Assembly (NCBI GenBank): GCA_964617955.1
Contig: CAZTXB010000011.1
Location: forward strand, 50,665-114,664
Length of the DNA stretch: 64,000 bases
Reading direction: 5' to 3'
DNA from: JABWCE01 sp964617955
GTDB taxonomy: Bacteria; Bacteroidota; Bacteroidia; NS11-12g; UBA9320
The translations under genes and the position numbers were made by a program. Within the stretch, counting starts at the first letter, position 1. Every line of letters begins with the position of its first letter. Of the stretch, positions 37,636-45,938 are shown piece by piece. The notes under the pieces are model-generated. The model was given only the letters and a program-made list of their open reading frames with translations, had not been told where the DNA came from and did not search any database.

Positions 37636-40119
37636 TTATTTAAATTTTAAAATAAATTTTACATTTAACCTTCTGCCCGTTAAATAATTAGGGACTCCGT
37701 AGGTGGTGTTGCTAATATCTTTCACCCAGATATAGGAAACGGTATTGTTAAACTGCAGTAAATTAAAAATGTCAAAACTTGCCCAAAGGCTTTCTACCCT
37801 TTGAAATCTTTTACTGCTTTTGGCTTCTCCTCCTATGATTTCCTTTGAAAAACCTATATCCACTCTTCGGTATGGTGGAATGGTGTTTGGGGTTTTGGTA
37901 TACCGTTTATCGCCATTGAAATAATAAGGCACTCTTCCTCCAAATACCAAGCCCAGGTTGAGTTTATAGGTTCTATCGATGGGCAGTTCATCGGCAAAAA
38001 GAATGGAAAAGTTCACCCTTTGATCGGTTGGTCTTCTGATGAAACCCGATTGAAGTGTTTTTCCCTCTTCAGACACATAGCTGATATTTTCTCTGGTTTG
38101 CAAAACCGAAAAACTCAGCCAGGATTCAAGACCTTTGATAAACTCGCCATTCACTCTGGTATCGAAACCTGTGGCGTATCCTTTCGAACTATTTTCGGCA
38201 TAGTAACGTATCCTTACATTGTCTATGTAATAGGGAATTAAATTGTCTAAATATTTATAATACAACTCATTAATCAATTTAAATGGCCGTCCCCAGGCTT
38301 TAAAATTCAAATCGGAACCCAATACAAAATGGATGCTTCGCTGAGCCTTGATGTCTTTGTTGAGTGAACCGTCCAGTTGTCTAAATTCCCTATAAAACGG
38401 AGGCTGATAATATACCCCGGAAGCGAATTTAAAAAGGATGTCTCTTTTTTTCAGAGAATCAAACGCCTCTTCCGTTTTCAATCGTCGATACAAGGTGTCG
38501 TTAAATTTTTTATTGGGTTCAAATGAAATTGAAAATCTTGGACTGAACATATTTTGCTGATTTAATGACCAATACTGATGTCTGACTCCTAAATTCATTT
38601 TAAAATTGGAGGTAGCTTGAATCACAAAACTGTTTTGAATATAACTACTGACGCGAAAGGATTCCACAGTATTTACCGCCTTGATGCGATTGTCCAAAAC
38701 GATTTCTTTTCCATTATTGCGCTTGAGTGCTATGTTATGTCCACCGGAATCGTTGTATTGCCACTCATTCAAAACATCGTGTATTTTTTCGCTTTGGAAT
38801 TTTGTACCATACTGCCAGTTTGATTTTCCTCGCTTTGATGACGCCACAATACCTGAGTTAAACACATTGGCCGACAAATCATTTCTGGCATTCTGAATAA
38901 AATATCCAATGCCCAAAAGGGCTTTTTCTTTTCCGAGGTCTTTCGATCCCAAATTATTCTCGAGTTCGTAAAGGCCATACGCACCTTCTGTGGTGTTATG
39001 CTCCTTTTCAGAAGTGGAGTAATAGGAAGAAATCCATTTAACAGAGGTTGTTTTATTTGGAGTAAAATGCAGCGTCAATCCGTTCATGGCCACAAGATAT
39101 TCCATCTTGTCCAATCCTCCCATGTTAATATTGAGTCTAAGCGCGGAAGTAACGGTTCCAAAAGAAGTTTGACGGCTTGAAGGCACCAAGGCGTATTTAT
39201 TATAGGCCAAATTGCCAAGCCATGAAAAGCTCCATCGGGTATTCAAGCGATAGCGAACCAGCGATTGAAAATCCACGTTGAGGGGATTATAGTCGCCTTG
39301 CACGTCCAGAGAATTGAAAAGCAATTTGTTGGTTCGGTATCTTGCGCCGATGAGATAGCTGAACCGCTTGTTTTTGCTTTGATTCCCAATGGTTAAACTA
39401 GAACCCAGCAAACTGGCTCTCACAATGGATTCAAATTTAGGCGGAACCTTGTAGTTGATGTCCAGAACACTGCTCATTTTATCGCCGTACCTGGCTTCAA
39501 ACCCTCCGGTTGAAAACATGAGCCTGTCTACCATATCGGGATTAATAATGCTCAGGCCTTCCTGTTGACCTGCCCTCACAAGAAAAGGGCGATAGACTTC
39601 AATGTCGTTGATGTAAACCAAATTTTCATCGTAATTTCCCCCGTGCACATTATAGGCCGAACTCAATTCATTGCCACCGGAGGCTCCCCCAATAAATTTA
39701 AGCGCTTGTTCTATGCCCGATAAATTAAAGCGTTCGAACTTCTTGGCTTCGAGGGTTACGCCAATGATTTCGCGATTAATTTGTTCAACCTTTACGATGC
39801 CCTCCAAAACCATAGTGGTGTTCATGACCACATTTATTCTCAGAGTTTCTCCTTTTTTGAGTGGTTTAGCATCACGTTGAACAAATGTTTTTTGGAAACC
39901 AAAGTAGATCGTAAATTTCTTGTCGGAAGGGACACTCAGCACATAATTCCCCTTTTCATCGGAGACTGTTGAATTGAGTTGATCGTCAGTGAAGATAGAA
40001 ACCCCTTCAAGTTGGGATCCGGCAGAATCCGATACCTGACCTCTGATAAAGGACTGAGCCGAAATGAAATGACCACCGATGAGGGCAGCAATCCATAATA
40101 TTGGTTTTAAAAATTTAAT
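37636..40119 (-). CDS. TonB-dependent receptor with N-terminal carboxypeptidase-like domain (start codon unclear)
   Basis: An outer-membrane receptor with a carboxypeptidase-like regulatory domain (RGQVSDSAGSQLEGVSIF), a plug (NVHGGNYDENLVYINDIEVY and GGFEARYGDKMSSVLDI) and a beta-barrel ending in NVKFILKFK. The first ATG/GTG/TTG in frame is GTG at 39942, inside the regulatory domain. The frame stays open upstream to a stop at 40198-40200 and encodes a convincing signal peptide (KFLKPILWIAALIGGHFISA) whose first possible codon is ATT at 40119; CTG at 40152 is another candidate. A rare start codon or a one-base sequence error is therefore likely. The ligand is unknown. Confidence 0.82.
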   Translation of the reverse strand: MKFLKPILWIAALIGGHFISAQSFIRGQVSDSAGSQLEGVSIFTDDQLNSTVSDEKGNYVLSVPSDKKFTIYFGFQKTFVQRDAKPLKKGETLRINVVMNTTMVLEGIVKVEQINREIIGVTLEAKKFERFNLSGIEQALKFIGGASGGNELSSAYNVHGGNYDENLVYINDIEVYRPFLVRAGQQEGLSIINPDMVDRLMFSTGGFEARYGDKMSSVLDINYKVPPKFESIVRASLLGSSLTIGNQSKNKRFSYLIGARYRTNKLLFNSLDVQGDYNPLNVDFQSLVRYRLNTRWSFSWLGNLAYNKYALVPSSRQTSFGTVTSALRLNINMGGLDKMEYLVAMNGLTLHFTPNKTTSVKWISSYYSTSEKEHNTTEGAYGLYELENNLGSKDLGKEKALLGIGYFIQNARNDLSANVFNSGIVASSKRGKSNWQYGTKFQSEKIHDVLNEWQYNDSGGHNIALKRNNGKEIVLDNRIKAVNTVESFRVSSYIQNSFVIQATSNFKMNLGVRHQYWSLNQQNMFSPRFSISFEPNKKFNDTLYRRLKTEEAFDSLKKRDILFKFASGVYYQPPFYREFRQLDGSLNKDIKAQRSIHFVLGSDLNFKAWGRPFKLINELYYKYLDNLIPYYIDNVRIRYYAENSSKGYATGFDTRVNGEFIKGLESWLSFSVLQTRENISYVSEEGKTLQSGFIRRPTDQRVNFSILFADELPIDRTYKLNLGLVFGGRVPYYFNGDKRYTKTPNTIPPYRRVDIGFSKEIIGGEAKSSKRFQRVESLWASFDIFNLLQFNNTVSYIWVKDISNTTYGVPNYLTGRRLNVKFILKFK

Positions 40120-40234
40120 GGTCTCGAATTTATGGTAGGTATCAATTTTCAGCGCTTCGTTCCTCTCAATGGAATTTAAGGTTCTTTTTTTACGATTTCA
40201 ATCCTTACTCAACGTTGAACCTTGCGTAATATTG

Positions 40235-40888
40235 TCAATTGTTTTGTTTTAACATGGCAATGGTAAGGGCTGGGTTATCAGATGAAAAAACCGTATTCCC
40301 TGCAACCAAAACATTGGCACCTGCCAACAGTAAATCCTTATAGTTTTCGAGCGTTACCCCTCCGTCGATTTCAATGTTTAAGGTCGGGTTCTTCTGTAAA
40401 GCCATGTCTTTTAATTCAGCTATTTTCTTATAGGTATTGGCAATGAACTTTTGTCCTCCAAACCCGGGATTCACACTCATAAGGCAAACCAAATCAATGT
40501 CGGCAATAATATCTATTAGCACAGTCACAGGGGTGTGGGGGTTTAGGGCTACTCCGGCTTTCATTCCCAATTCTTTAATGGCGTAAATGCTTCTGTGGAG
40601 ATGCGTACTGGCTTCATAATGAACAGTTAGTATATCGGCTCCCGCTTTCTTGAAATCCTCAAAATATTTTTCAGGTCGAACCATCATTAAATGAACATCC
40701 AGAGGTTTCTTAGCATGCCTCTTGATCGCAGAAATTACCGGTAACCCAAAGGATAGATTAGGGACAAATACGCCATCCATCACATCCACATGAAACCAGT
40801 CGGCTTCACTTTGATTTATCATTTCCACATCTCGCTGAAGATTAGCAAAATCGGCTGAGAGAATGGAAGGAGCAATTTTATAACCCAT
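40235..40888 (-). CDS. rpe: Ribulose-phosphate 3-epimerase
   Basis: 217 residues, normal length. It interconverts ribulose 5-phosphate and xylulose 5-phosphate in the pentose phosphate pathway. The TIM-barrel active-site blocks are visible: APSILSADFANLQRDVEM, DWFHVDVMDGVFVPNLSFG, LDVHLMMVRPEKY, VNPGFGGQKFI and EIDGGV. Its start shares a base with the stop of the upstream DUF721 gene, so translation is coupled. Confidence 0.97.
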   Translation of the reverse strand: MGYKIAPSILSADFANLQRDVEMINQSEADWFHVDVMDGVFVPNLSFGLPVISAIKRHAKKPLDVHLMMVRPEKYFEDFKKAGADILTVHYEASTHLHRSIYAIKELGMKAGVALNPHTPVTVLIDIIADIDLVCLMSVNPGFGGQKFIANTYKKIAELKDMALQKNPTLNIEIDGGVTLENYKDLLLAGANVLVAGNTVFSSDNPALTIAMLKQNN

Positions 40889-41184
40889 TATTTTATATGA
40901 ATTTCTTTTATGATTTGTTTTTCAAAAAAGTTGTTAATTTTTTGTAAAATGATGCTTCGGTGGTACATCAGTTCGTTTTTTAAAGGGGCAGATTCCACAA
41001 AAACGGAGAGAATCCCATTTTTCAACATGATCTTACTTGTGTTTTTAGCCACCACTGTGCCCACTAATTCTGCCCAATGGTTCCAGATTTTGAGTTCATC
41101 AATTTTGCCATTGAGCTTGTAAGTGGCTAATAACTCATTGATTACTTGCTTTATATTTTTTTCTTCCGAAAACATTTCCTTCAC
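40888..41184 (-). CDS. DUF721 family protein (DciA-like)
   Basis: 98 residues. The DUF721 fold (KHN domain shared with DciA) is recognised by WNHWAELVGTVVAKNTSKI and GILSVFVESAPLKNELMYHR. DciA proteins help load the replicative helicase, but this short Bacteroidota form is not proven to do so. Such genes normally sit directly downstream of recF; here a VapBC-type module and a recF 3' fragment (41397-42272) intervene. The 212 bases between this gene and the recF fragment hold nothing I recognise. Confidence 0.8.
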   Translation of the reverse strand: MKEMFSEEKNIKQVINELLATYKLNGKIDELKIWNHWAELVGTVVAKNTSKIMLKNGILSVFVESAPLKNELMYHRSIILQKINNFFEKQIIKEIHIK

Positions 41185-41396
41185 TTCAAACCAACACGAT
41201 TTTTTTGATTTTTGCTAATTTTAGTTATCCGCTATGTGTTTGGATTTTAAATCGAAGTATGCGATGATTTTTTTTTGTTAAGATTTAACAAGTGAGGTTG
41301 GGTGTAGTATCGGTTTTGGGATTTTTTCTGAATGTTTTTTACCATGGTCTTCTGGTTGATGCCAATGGCAATGGATGGGTTGGGATTTAGAAAGCG

Positions 41397-41568
41397 TTAC
41401 AGTTCACAAAAGACGACTCCAGCCCTTCCCTTAAAACTCTCCATTACCCTCTCTTTGTTTGTATCGGTAATGATTACCTGGCCCATGTTGGGTTTTGTAA
41501 TAATTTCAACCAAGTGTTGCATCCTGGAGGTATCTATCTTTTCAAAAATATCATCCAGCAATAGCAAA
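41397..41568 (-). pseudogene. recF: Second, diverged copy of the recF 3' end (57 codons and stop)
   Basis: On the minus strand this 172-base segment reads LLLDDIFEKIDTSRMQHLVE and onward to VVFCEL and a TAA stop, in the recF frame. It aligns without gaps to 42287-42458 at an offset of exactly 890 bases. By hand alignment the gene-internal 54 bases (41515-41568) are identical to recF and the other 118 differ at about 27 positions. It lacks the rest of recF and any start. It is best read as the original recF terminus, separated from the gene by insertion of the toxin-antitoxin module. Confidence 0.9.
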
Positions 41569-41595
41569 TCTTCTTAGCAGGAAAAATATGTAACA

Positions 41596-41625
41596 TTGCT
41601 GCATACATAAAATTAATTATCTTTG
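41596..41625 (+). promoter_or_regulatory. Promoter of the VapBC-like module
   Basis: TTG at 41596-41598, 19-base spacer, TATCTTTG at 41618-41625: an excellent match to the Bacteroidota consensus. Transcription should begin near 41631, with the antitoxin ATG at 41650. It lies wholly within inserted DNA, so the module brings its own promoter. Confidence 0.7.
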
Positions 41626-41649
41626 TTTTGAAAAATAATAATTCAAAAA

Positions 41650-41874
41650 ATGTTACACATTTATAAAGGCATATACGAAAATGGTCAGGTTATTTTGGAT
41701 GAAAAACCGGATGTAAAAATTAAATCAAAAGTTATTGTTACTTTTTTGGATGAGAATGATTTTGAAAATGAACCAACTACCGAAAAGCGTATATTGGGTG
41801 GCTTTCATGGTAAAATTAAAGTTCCTGAAAATTTTGATGAACCTCTGGACGACTTGAATGAATATATGCTTTAA
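41650..41874 (+). CDS. Antitoxin of a VapBC-like type II toxin-antitoxin pair
   Basis: 74 residues. The N-terminus MLHIYKGIYENGQVILDEKP is that of a small antitoxin group (DUF2281/DUF104-like) found next to PIN toxins. The C-terminal part (RILGGFHGKIKVPENFDEPL) is the likely toxin-binding segment. The stop codon overlaps the toxin start by one base (TAATG), the usual antitoxin-first arrangement. It probably binds its own promoter, but no operator was identified. Confidence 0.8.
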   Translation: MLHIYKGIYENGQVILDEKPDVKIKSKVIVTFLDENDFENEPTTEKRILGGFHGKIKVPENFDEPLDDLNEYML

Positions 41875-42272
41875 TGATGACTTATTTAATTGATACCCAT
41901 ATATTAATGTGGGCTTTAAACGAACCTGAAAAACTCTCAAATCATCACCGAAAACTTATTGAAGATAAAAACAATACGATAGTTGTTAGCAGTTTTAGCT
42001 ATATTGAAATTGCCATTAAGCAAAAATTAGGAAAAATAGATGATTGTGATTTAAACGCCTTGAGTGAATATGCCCTGACAAAAGAATTTACAAATCTTGA
42101 TATTACTATCCGGCATATTGAATTATACAAAGAACTACCTTTAATGCCGGAACATCGCGACCCTTTTGACCGTTTTATAATTTCTACCGCAATAGCCGAA
42201 AATATGAAATTAATAACTGTTGATCCAAAGTTTCAGTTCTATAAAAACCTTCTTGATATTATTTTCCAATAA
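41874..42272 (+). CDS. PIN-domain toxin (VapC-like ribonuclease)
   Basis: 132 residues. PIN-domain acidic residues are visible: the Asp in MTYLIDTHILMWAL, the Glu in SFSYIEIAIKQKLG, and Asp residues in HRDPFDRFIISTA and LITVDPKFQFY. VapC toxins cut tRNA or rRNA using Mg2+. It starts at 41874 or the next codon, 41877. It ends 14 bases from the recF stop on the opposite strand. Together with its antitoxin it fills almost all of the 890-base inserted unit. Confidence 0.88.
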   Translation: MMTYLIDTHILMWALNEPEKLSNHHRKLIEDKNNTIVVSSFSYIEIAIKQKLGKIDDCDLNALSEYALTKEFTNLDITIRHIELYKELPLMPEHRDPFDRFIISTAIAENMKLITVDPKFQFYKNLLDIIFQ

Positions 42273-42286
42273 AGAGGTTCTATCAA

Positions 42287-43393
42287 TTACAACTCAAAAA
42301 AAACAACTTCTCCCCTACCCTCAAAATATTCCTCTACTCTTTTTTTATTGGTATCGGTAATGATCACCTGCCCCATTTCGGGTTTTGTGATGATTTCAAC
42401 CAACTGTTGCATCCTGGAGGTATCTATCTTTTCAAAAATATCATCCAGCAATAGCAAAGGCTTTACCTTTCGTTTTTCATAAATAAAATAATACATAGCC
42501 AGTTTGAGCCCAATGAGGAAGGATTTTATTTGCCCTTGTGAACCTGTTTTTTTTAAAGGCATTCCATTGAGGTCGAAAGACCAGTCGTCGCGATGCGTGC
42601 CAAAACTGGTGCGGCCAAGTATTCTGTCTTTACCCAGGTTCTGTGCGAAGCCTGTTTTAAAATCAGTGTCCTGCAATTTGCTGATAAATTTAAAAACCGG
42701 CACTTCGGCTCCTGCCGCTATTACGGCATAAACTTTATTAAAATAGTCCTCAAAAAGAGGGGTTGCAGCCTCTCTGACTTTGTAAATATAAGACCCATGC
42801 TGTTCCAGTTTAGTATCGTAGTATTCCAAAAGCAAAGGGTCGAAATTGTCATTTTCCAAAAACACTTTTAATTGCTTATTTCGGGTTTCAAGTAACTTTT
42901 GATACGCCGAAAGATGTTTTAAATAATCCACATCAACAACCGACAACATGTAATCGAAAAACCGACGCCGTTGGTCACTTTCTCCATGAATTATCTCCAC
43001 ATCATCCGGAGCAATCACCACACAGGGATACTTTCCAAAAAAATCGGCAAGCTTGCTTACAGGTTCATCGTTTTGTTTGATGGCCTTTCGCTTTCCGATT
43101 TGAAGAGAAACCATGAGTTCAATGTTTGCCATATCTGACCCATTTTGCCCGTTGATTTGCCCATCGAGATGCAAATTTCCTTTCAACATATAGTAGGTTT
43201 CTCCCTGCATTATGCAAAGCGCGTCTGTCATTTGAAAGTAGCTTTTGCCGTTAAGCAAACAGTAAACCGCATCCAAAAGGTTGGTTTTGCCCACACCATT
43301 TTTACCAACAAGGCAGTTAATGCCTTGCCCCAACTGCAATGCAGTTAATTCATGGCTTTTATAGTGAGCAACTGAAATGTTTTTTAAAAACAA
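42287..43393 (-). CDS. recF: DNA replication and repair protein RecF
   Basis: 368 residues. An SMC-like ATPase that helps load RecA at gapped DNA. The Walker A GKNGVGKTNLLDAVY, the ABC-type signature region GSQGQIKSFLIGLKLA and the Walker B PLLLLDDIFEKID are intact. The last ~57 codons have a diverged duplicate at 41397-41568, so the present 3' end may be of foreign origin while the 5' part is resident. Divergent from pdhA with 51 bases between starts. Confidence 0.96.
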   Translation of the reverse strand: MFLKNISVAHYKSHELTALQLGQGINCLVGKNGVGKTNLLDAVYCLLNGKSYFQMTDALCIMQGETYYMLKGNLHLDGQINGQNGSDMANIELMVSLQIGKRKAIKQNDEPVSKLADFFGKYPCVVIAPDDVEIIHGESDQRRRFFDYMLSVVDVDYLKHLSAYQKLLETRNKQLKVFLENDNFDPLLLEYYDTKLEQHGSYIYKVREAATPLFEDYFNKVYAVIAAGAEVPVFKFISKLQDTDFKTGFAQNLGKDRILGRTSFGTHRDDWSFDLNGMPLKKTGSQGQIKSFLIGLKLAMYYFIYEKRKVKPLLLLDDIFEKIDTSRMQQLVEIITKPEMGQVIITDTNKKRVEEYFEGRGEVVFFEL

Positions 43394-43416
43394 TGGACAA
43401 ATTTTAGTTAAATGTA

Positions 43417-43424
43417 TATTTTTG
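43417..43424 (+). promoter_or_regulatory. -7 promoter box of pdhA
   Basis: TATTTTTG matches TAnnTTTG, 20 bases before the pdhA ATG, in the short region shared with the divergent recF. Confidence 0.5.
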
Positions 43425-43444
43425 CGGCTTGCTTAAAATAATAG

Positions 43445-44437
43445 ATGGCAAAAGTAACCTTTAGTAAAGAAACCTACTTTAAATGGTTTGAAGAAATGAC
43501 GCTTATGCGGAAGTTCGAGGAGAAGTGTGCACAACTCTACGGGCAGCAAAAGATCAGAGGTTTTTGCCATTTGTATATAGGTCAGGAGGCCGTTGTTGCC
43601 GGCACCATGAGTGCCCTTACAAAGGATGATAATATCATTACAGCCTACAGAGATCACGCCCATGCCTTGGCCTGCGGTATCTCAGCCAACGCCGTAATGG
43701 CTGAACTTTTTGGCAAGGTGACGGGATGCAGTGGAGGCAAAGGGGGCAGCATGCACATGTTTAGCAAGGAACACCGGTTTTTTGGAGGTCACGGCATTGT
43801 AGGCGGACAGATTCCGCTAGGCGCAGGAATTGCCTTGTCGGAGCAATACCTTGGAACCAAAAATTTATGCGTTTGTTATTTCGGAGATGGTGCTGCCCGC
43901 CAAGGAGCGCTTCACGAAACCTTTAACATGGCCATGTTATGGAAATTGCCAGTCATTTTTGTATGTGAAAACAACGAATATGCAATGGGCACTTCGGTTC
44001 AAAGAACGACTAACATGACCGATATTTATAAAATTGGGCTTGCCTATGACATGCCATCTGCTCAGGTCGACGGCATGCAATGCGAAACGGTTCATGCAGC
44101 CATTGAAGAAGCTGCCGGAAGAGCCAGAGCTGGGGATGGCCCCACATTTTTGGAAATAAAAACCTATCGTTATCGTGGGCACAGCATGAGCGATCCCGCG
44201 AAATACAGAAGCAAGGAAGAGTTGGAAGAATACAAAATGCAAGACCCTATTGAGCGGGTGAGAAAAACCATTTTAACTAAAAAATGGGCCTCCGAAAGTC
44301 AATTGATTCAGATTGAAGAGGAAATTGAGACCAAAGTGCTTGCTGCAGTTGAATTTGCAGAGAACTCTGACTACCCGACAGCGGATGCTTTGTACTCCGA
44401 TGTTTATCAAGAAGAATACCCATTTATCATAGAATAG
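43445..44437 (+). CDS. pdhA: Pyruvate dehydrogenase E1 component, alpha subunit
   Basis: 330 residues. It decarboxylates pyruvate with thiamine diphosphate and passes the acetyl group to E2. The ThDP motif is visible (YFGDGAARQGALHETFNMA, then CENNEYAMGT), as is the phosphorylation-loop-like YRYRGHSMSDPAKYRSKEE. The beta subunit and E2 are not in the window. The next gene starts 4 bases downstream. A lipoate ligase gene 1.5 kb away could serve the same complex. Confidence 0.95.
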   Translation: MAKVTFSKETYFKWFEEMTLMRKFEEKCAQLYGQQKIRGFCHLYIGQEAVVAGTMSALTKDDNIITAYRDHAHALACGISANAVMAELFGKVTGCSGGKGGSMHMFSKEHRFFGGHGIVGGQIPLGAGIALSEQYLGTKNLCVCYFGDGAARQGALHETFNMAMLWKLPVIFVCENNEYAMGTSVQRTTNMTDIYKIGLAYDMPSAQVDGMQCETVHAAIEEAAGRARAGDGPTFLEIKTYRYRGHSMSDPAKYRSKEELEEYKMQDPIERVRKTILTKKWASESQLIQIEEEIETKVLAAVEFAENSDYPTADALYSDVYQEEYPFIIE

Positions 44438-44441
44438 TAAC

Positions 44442-45131
44442 ATGACAACAGAAAACAATAAGAAGAACTGGTTCGATTCAATTAAATTGGAAAATGCAGT
44501 TCAGTGGTACGAGAAAAATCGCCGCAACACAAATATTGCCTTAGTAGGTCTGCTCGTAGCAGTTGGAGGGCTTTTTTATTATTTTAAATCCTATAAACCT
44601 GCCCTTGAAGAAGAAGCTGCCGGAGAATTGTTTATGGCAGAGCGCTTTTTTGAAAAGGACTCCATGGACAAGGTTTTAAAAGGCACCGGGAAATACAAAT
44701 CGGCTGTGGATGTGGCCGATGAGTATGGTAGTACTAAAGCAGGTAACTTGGCAAAGTTTTACGCCGGACGAGCTTACATGAGCAAAAAGGATTTTAAAAA
44801 TGCGCTTATCTATTTGGAAGATGTAAAATTCGACGATGAAATCATGGCTGCCATGATTATTGGCTTAAGAGCCGATTGCCTGTCAGAATTAGGAGAAACT
44901 GAGAAGGCAGCCGATATGTATATGAAGGCGGCAACAAAACGCGAAAATTTATTTACTTCGCCCCTATTGCTGATGAAAGCAGGACAGCACTACGATGCCA
45001 TTAAAAAGTGGGAATCGTCAGTGAAGGCTTATAAGATGATTAGAGATAAGTACAAGGAATCGTCTCAAGCGCAGTTGTCGAACAAATACATCGCTCGTGC
45101 CATGGCACGAATGGGGCAATCTCCGGATTAG
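44442..45131 (+). CDS. Membrane-anchored TPR protein (YfgM-like)
   Basis: 229 residues. A short cytoplasmic N-terminus and one membrane helix (NIALVGLLVAVGGLFYYFK, ~32-50) precede a helical TPR domain on the outer side (LAKFYAGRAYMSKKDFKNAL, ELGETEKAADMYMKA). This resembles YfgM, which works with periplasmic chaperones, and similar genes sit between recF and ribH in many Bacteroidota. It is 4 bases after pdhA. The function is inferred from architecture. Confidence 0.75.
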   Translation: MTTENNKKNWFDSIKLENAVQWYEKNRRNTNIALVGLLVAVGGLFYYFKSYKPALEEEAAGELFMAERFFEKDSMDKVLKGTGKYKSAVDVADEYGSTKAGNLAKFYAGRAYMSKKDFKNALIYLEDVKFDDEIMAAMIIGLRADCLSELGETEKAADMYMKAATKRENLFTSPLLLMKAGQHYDAIKKWESSVKAYKMIRDKYKESSQAQLSNKYIARAMARMGQSPD

Positions 45132-45243
45132 TTCAAATGGACGGTCTAAAATCTGTTTGAACCATTTAGGTTTTGAGCATGCCATTGGAGCAAATTTTAT
45201 TGCCTTCTGTTGAGAAACTGCCTAACAGCATCAAGCGTTAAAC

Positions 45244-45717
45244 ATGTCATCGAAAGATAAAAATCTATCCCATTTTTCAGGTCCCTTACCTAATGGAAAG
45301 GGTTTTTGTATAGGGATTTCAAGGGCCGTATGGAATAAGGACGTAACTGAAAGCCTTTTGGATGGCGCGATAAGTTTTTTATTAAGAGCAGGTGTCTCAG
45401 AAGAAAAAATTGTCGTTAGAGAGGTGCCGGGTACCTTCGAATTAGCCCTGGCCGCACAACAAATGGCTAAGAATCCGGAAATTGACGGAGTCATCTGCTT
45501 GGGTTGTGTTATTCAAGGCGAAACCCGTCATTTTGACTTTATCTGCAACGCTGCCGCACAAGGCATTATGGATGTGGGCTTAAAATTTAACAAACCTGTT
45601 GTGTTTGGCGTTCTTACTACTGAAAATATGGAGCAAGCTCTGGACAGAGCAGGAGGAAAGCACGGGAATAAAGGCGAAGAAGCGGCCTATTCGGTATTGA
45701 AACTTTTGGAAGAGTAA
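45244..45717 (+). CDS. ribH: 6,7-dimethyl-8-ribityllumazine synthase
   Basis: 157 residues. It makes the lumazine precursor of riboflavin and forms icosahedral or pentameric shells in the cytoplasm. VREVPGTFELALAAQQMA and LGCVIQGETRHFDFICNAAA carry the active-site residues, including the conserved His. I looked for an FMN riboswitch in the 112 bases upstream and saw none. Confidence 0.96.
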   Translation: MSSKDKNLSHFSGPLPNGKGFCIGISRAVWNKDVTESLLDGAISFLLRAGVSEEKIVVREVPGTFELALAAQQMAKNPEIDGVICLGCVIQGETRHFDFICNAAAQGIMDVGLKFNKPVVFGVLTTENMEQALDRAGGKHGNKGEEAAYSVLKLLEE

Positions 45718-45938
45718 AGCGCTGGCATCCTGACAAGGCTCATCACCTTATTGAAGACTCTTTCCCTTCACACCCAATTTCTTTACTCAGGTTACAGAAA
45801 ATAAGTATACGCTCTAAAAAAATAAAGGAAAGCGTCGGTTAGATTTCTCCTTCGCATAATCTTAATTTAATTTTGAAGCCAATTAATGTCGCTTGCCACA
45901 ATAAATCTTTTTCATATCTCCATAAACTGATCTATCCC

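Noticed and set aside
41332..41577. Plus-strand open frame of 81 codons next to the toxin-antitoxin pair
   Set aside because: It is antisense to the duplicated recF 3' end at 41397-41568 and has no family features. The recF reading on the other strand explains its sequence.
41569..42286. Transposase or integrase in the recF insertion
   Set aside because: The 718 inserted bases are filled by the promoter and the two toxin-antitoxin genes; no terminal inverted repeats or recombinase motif were found.
45132..45243. FMN riboswitch upstream of ribH
   Set aside because: Only weak short inverted repeats are visible; the conserved RFN core was not seen.
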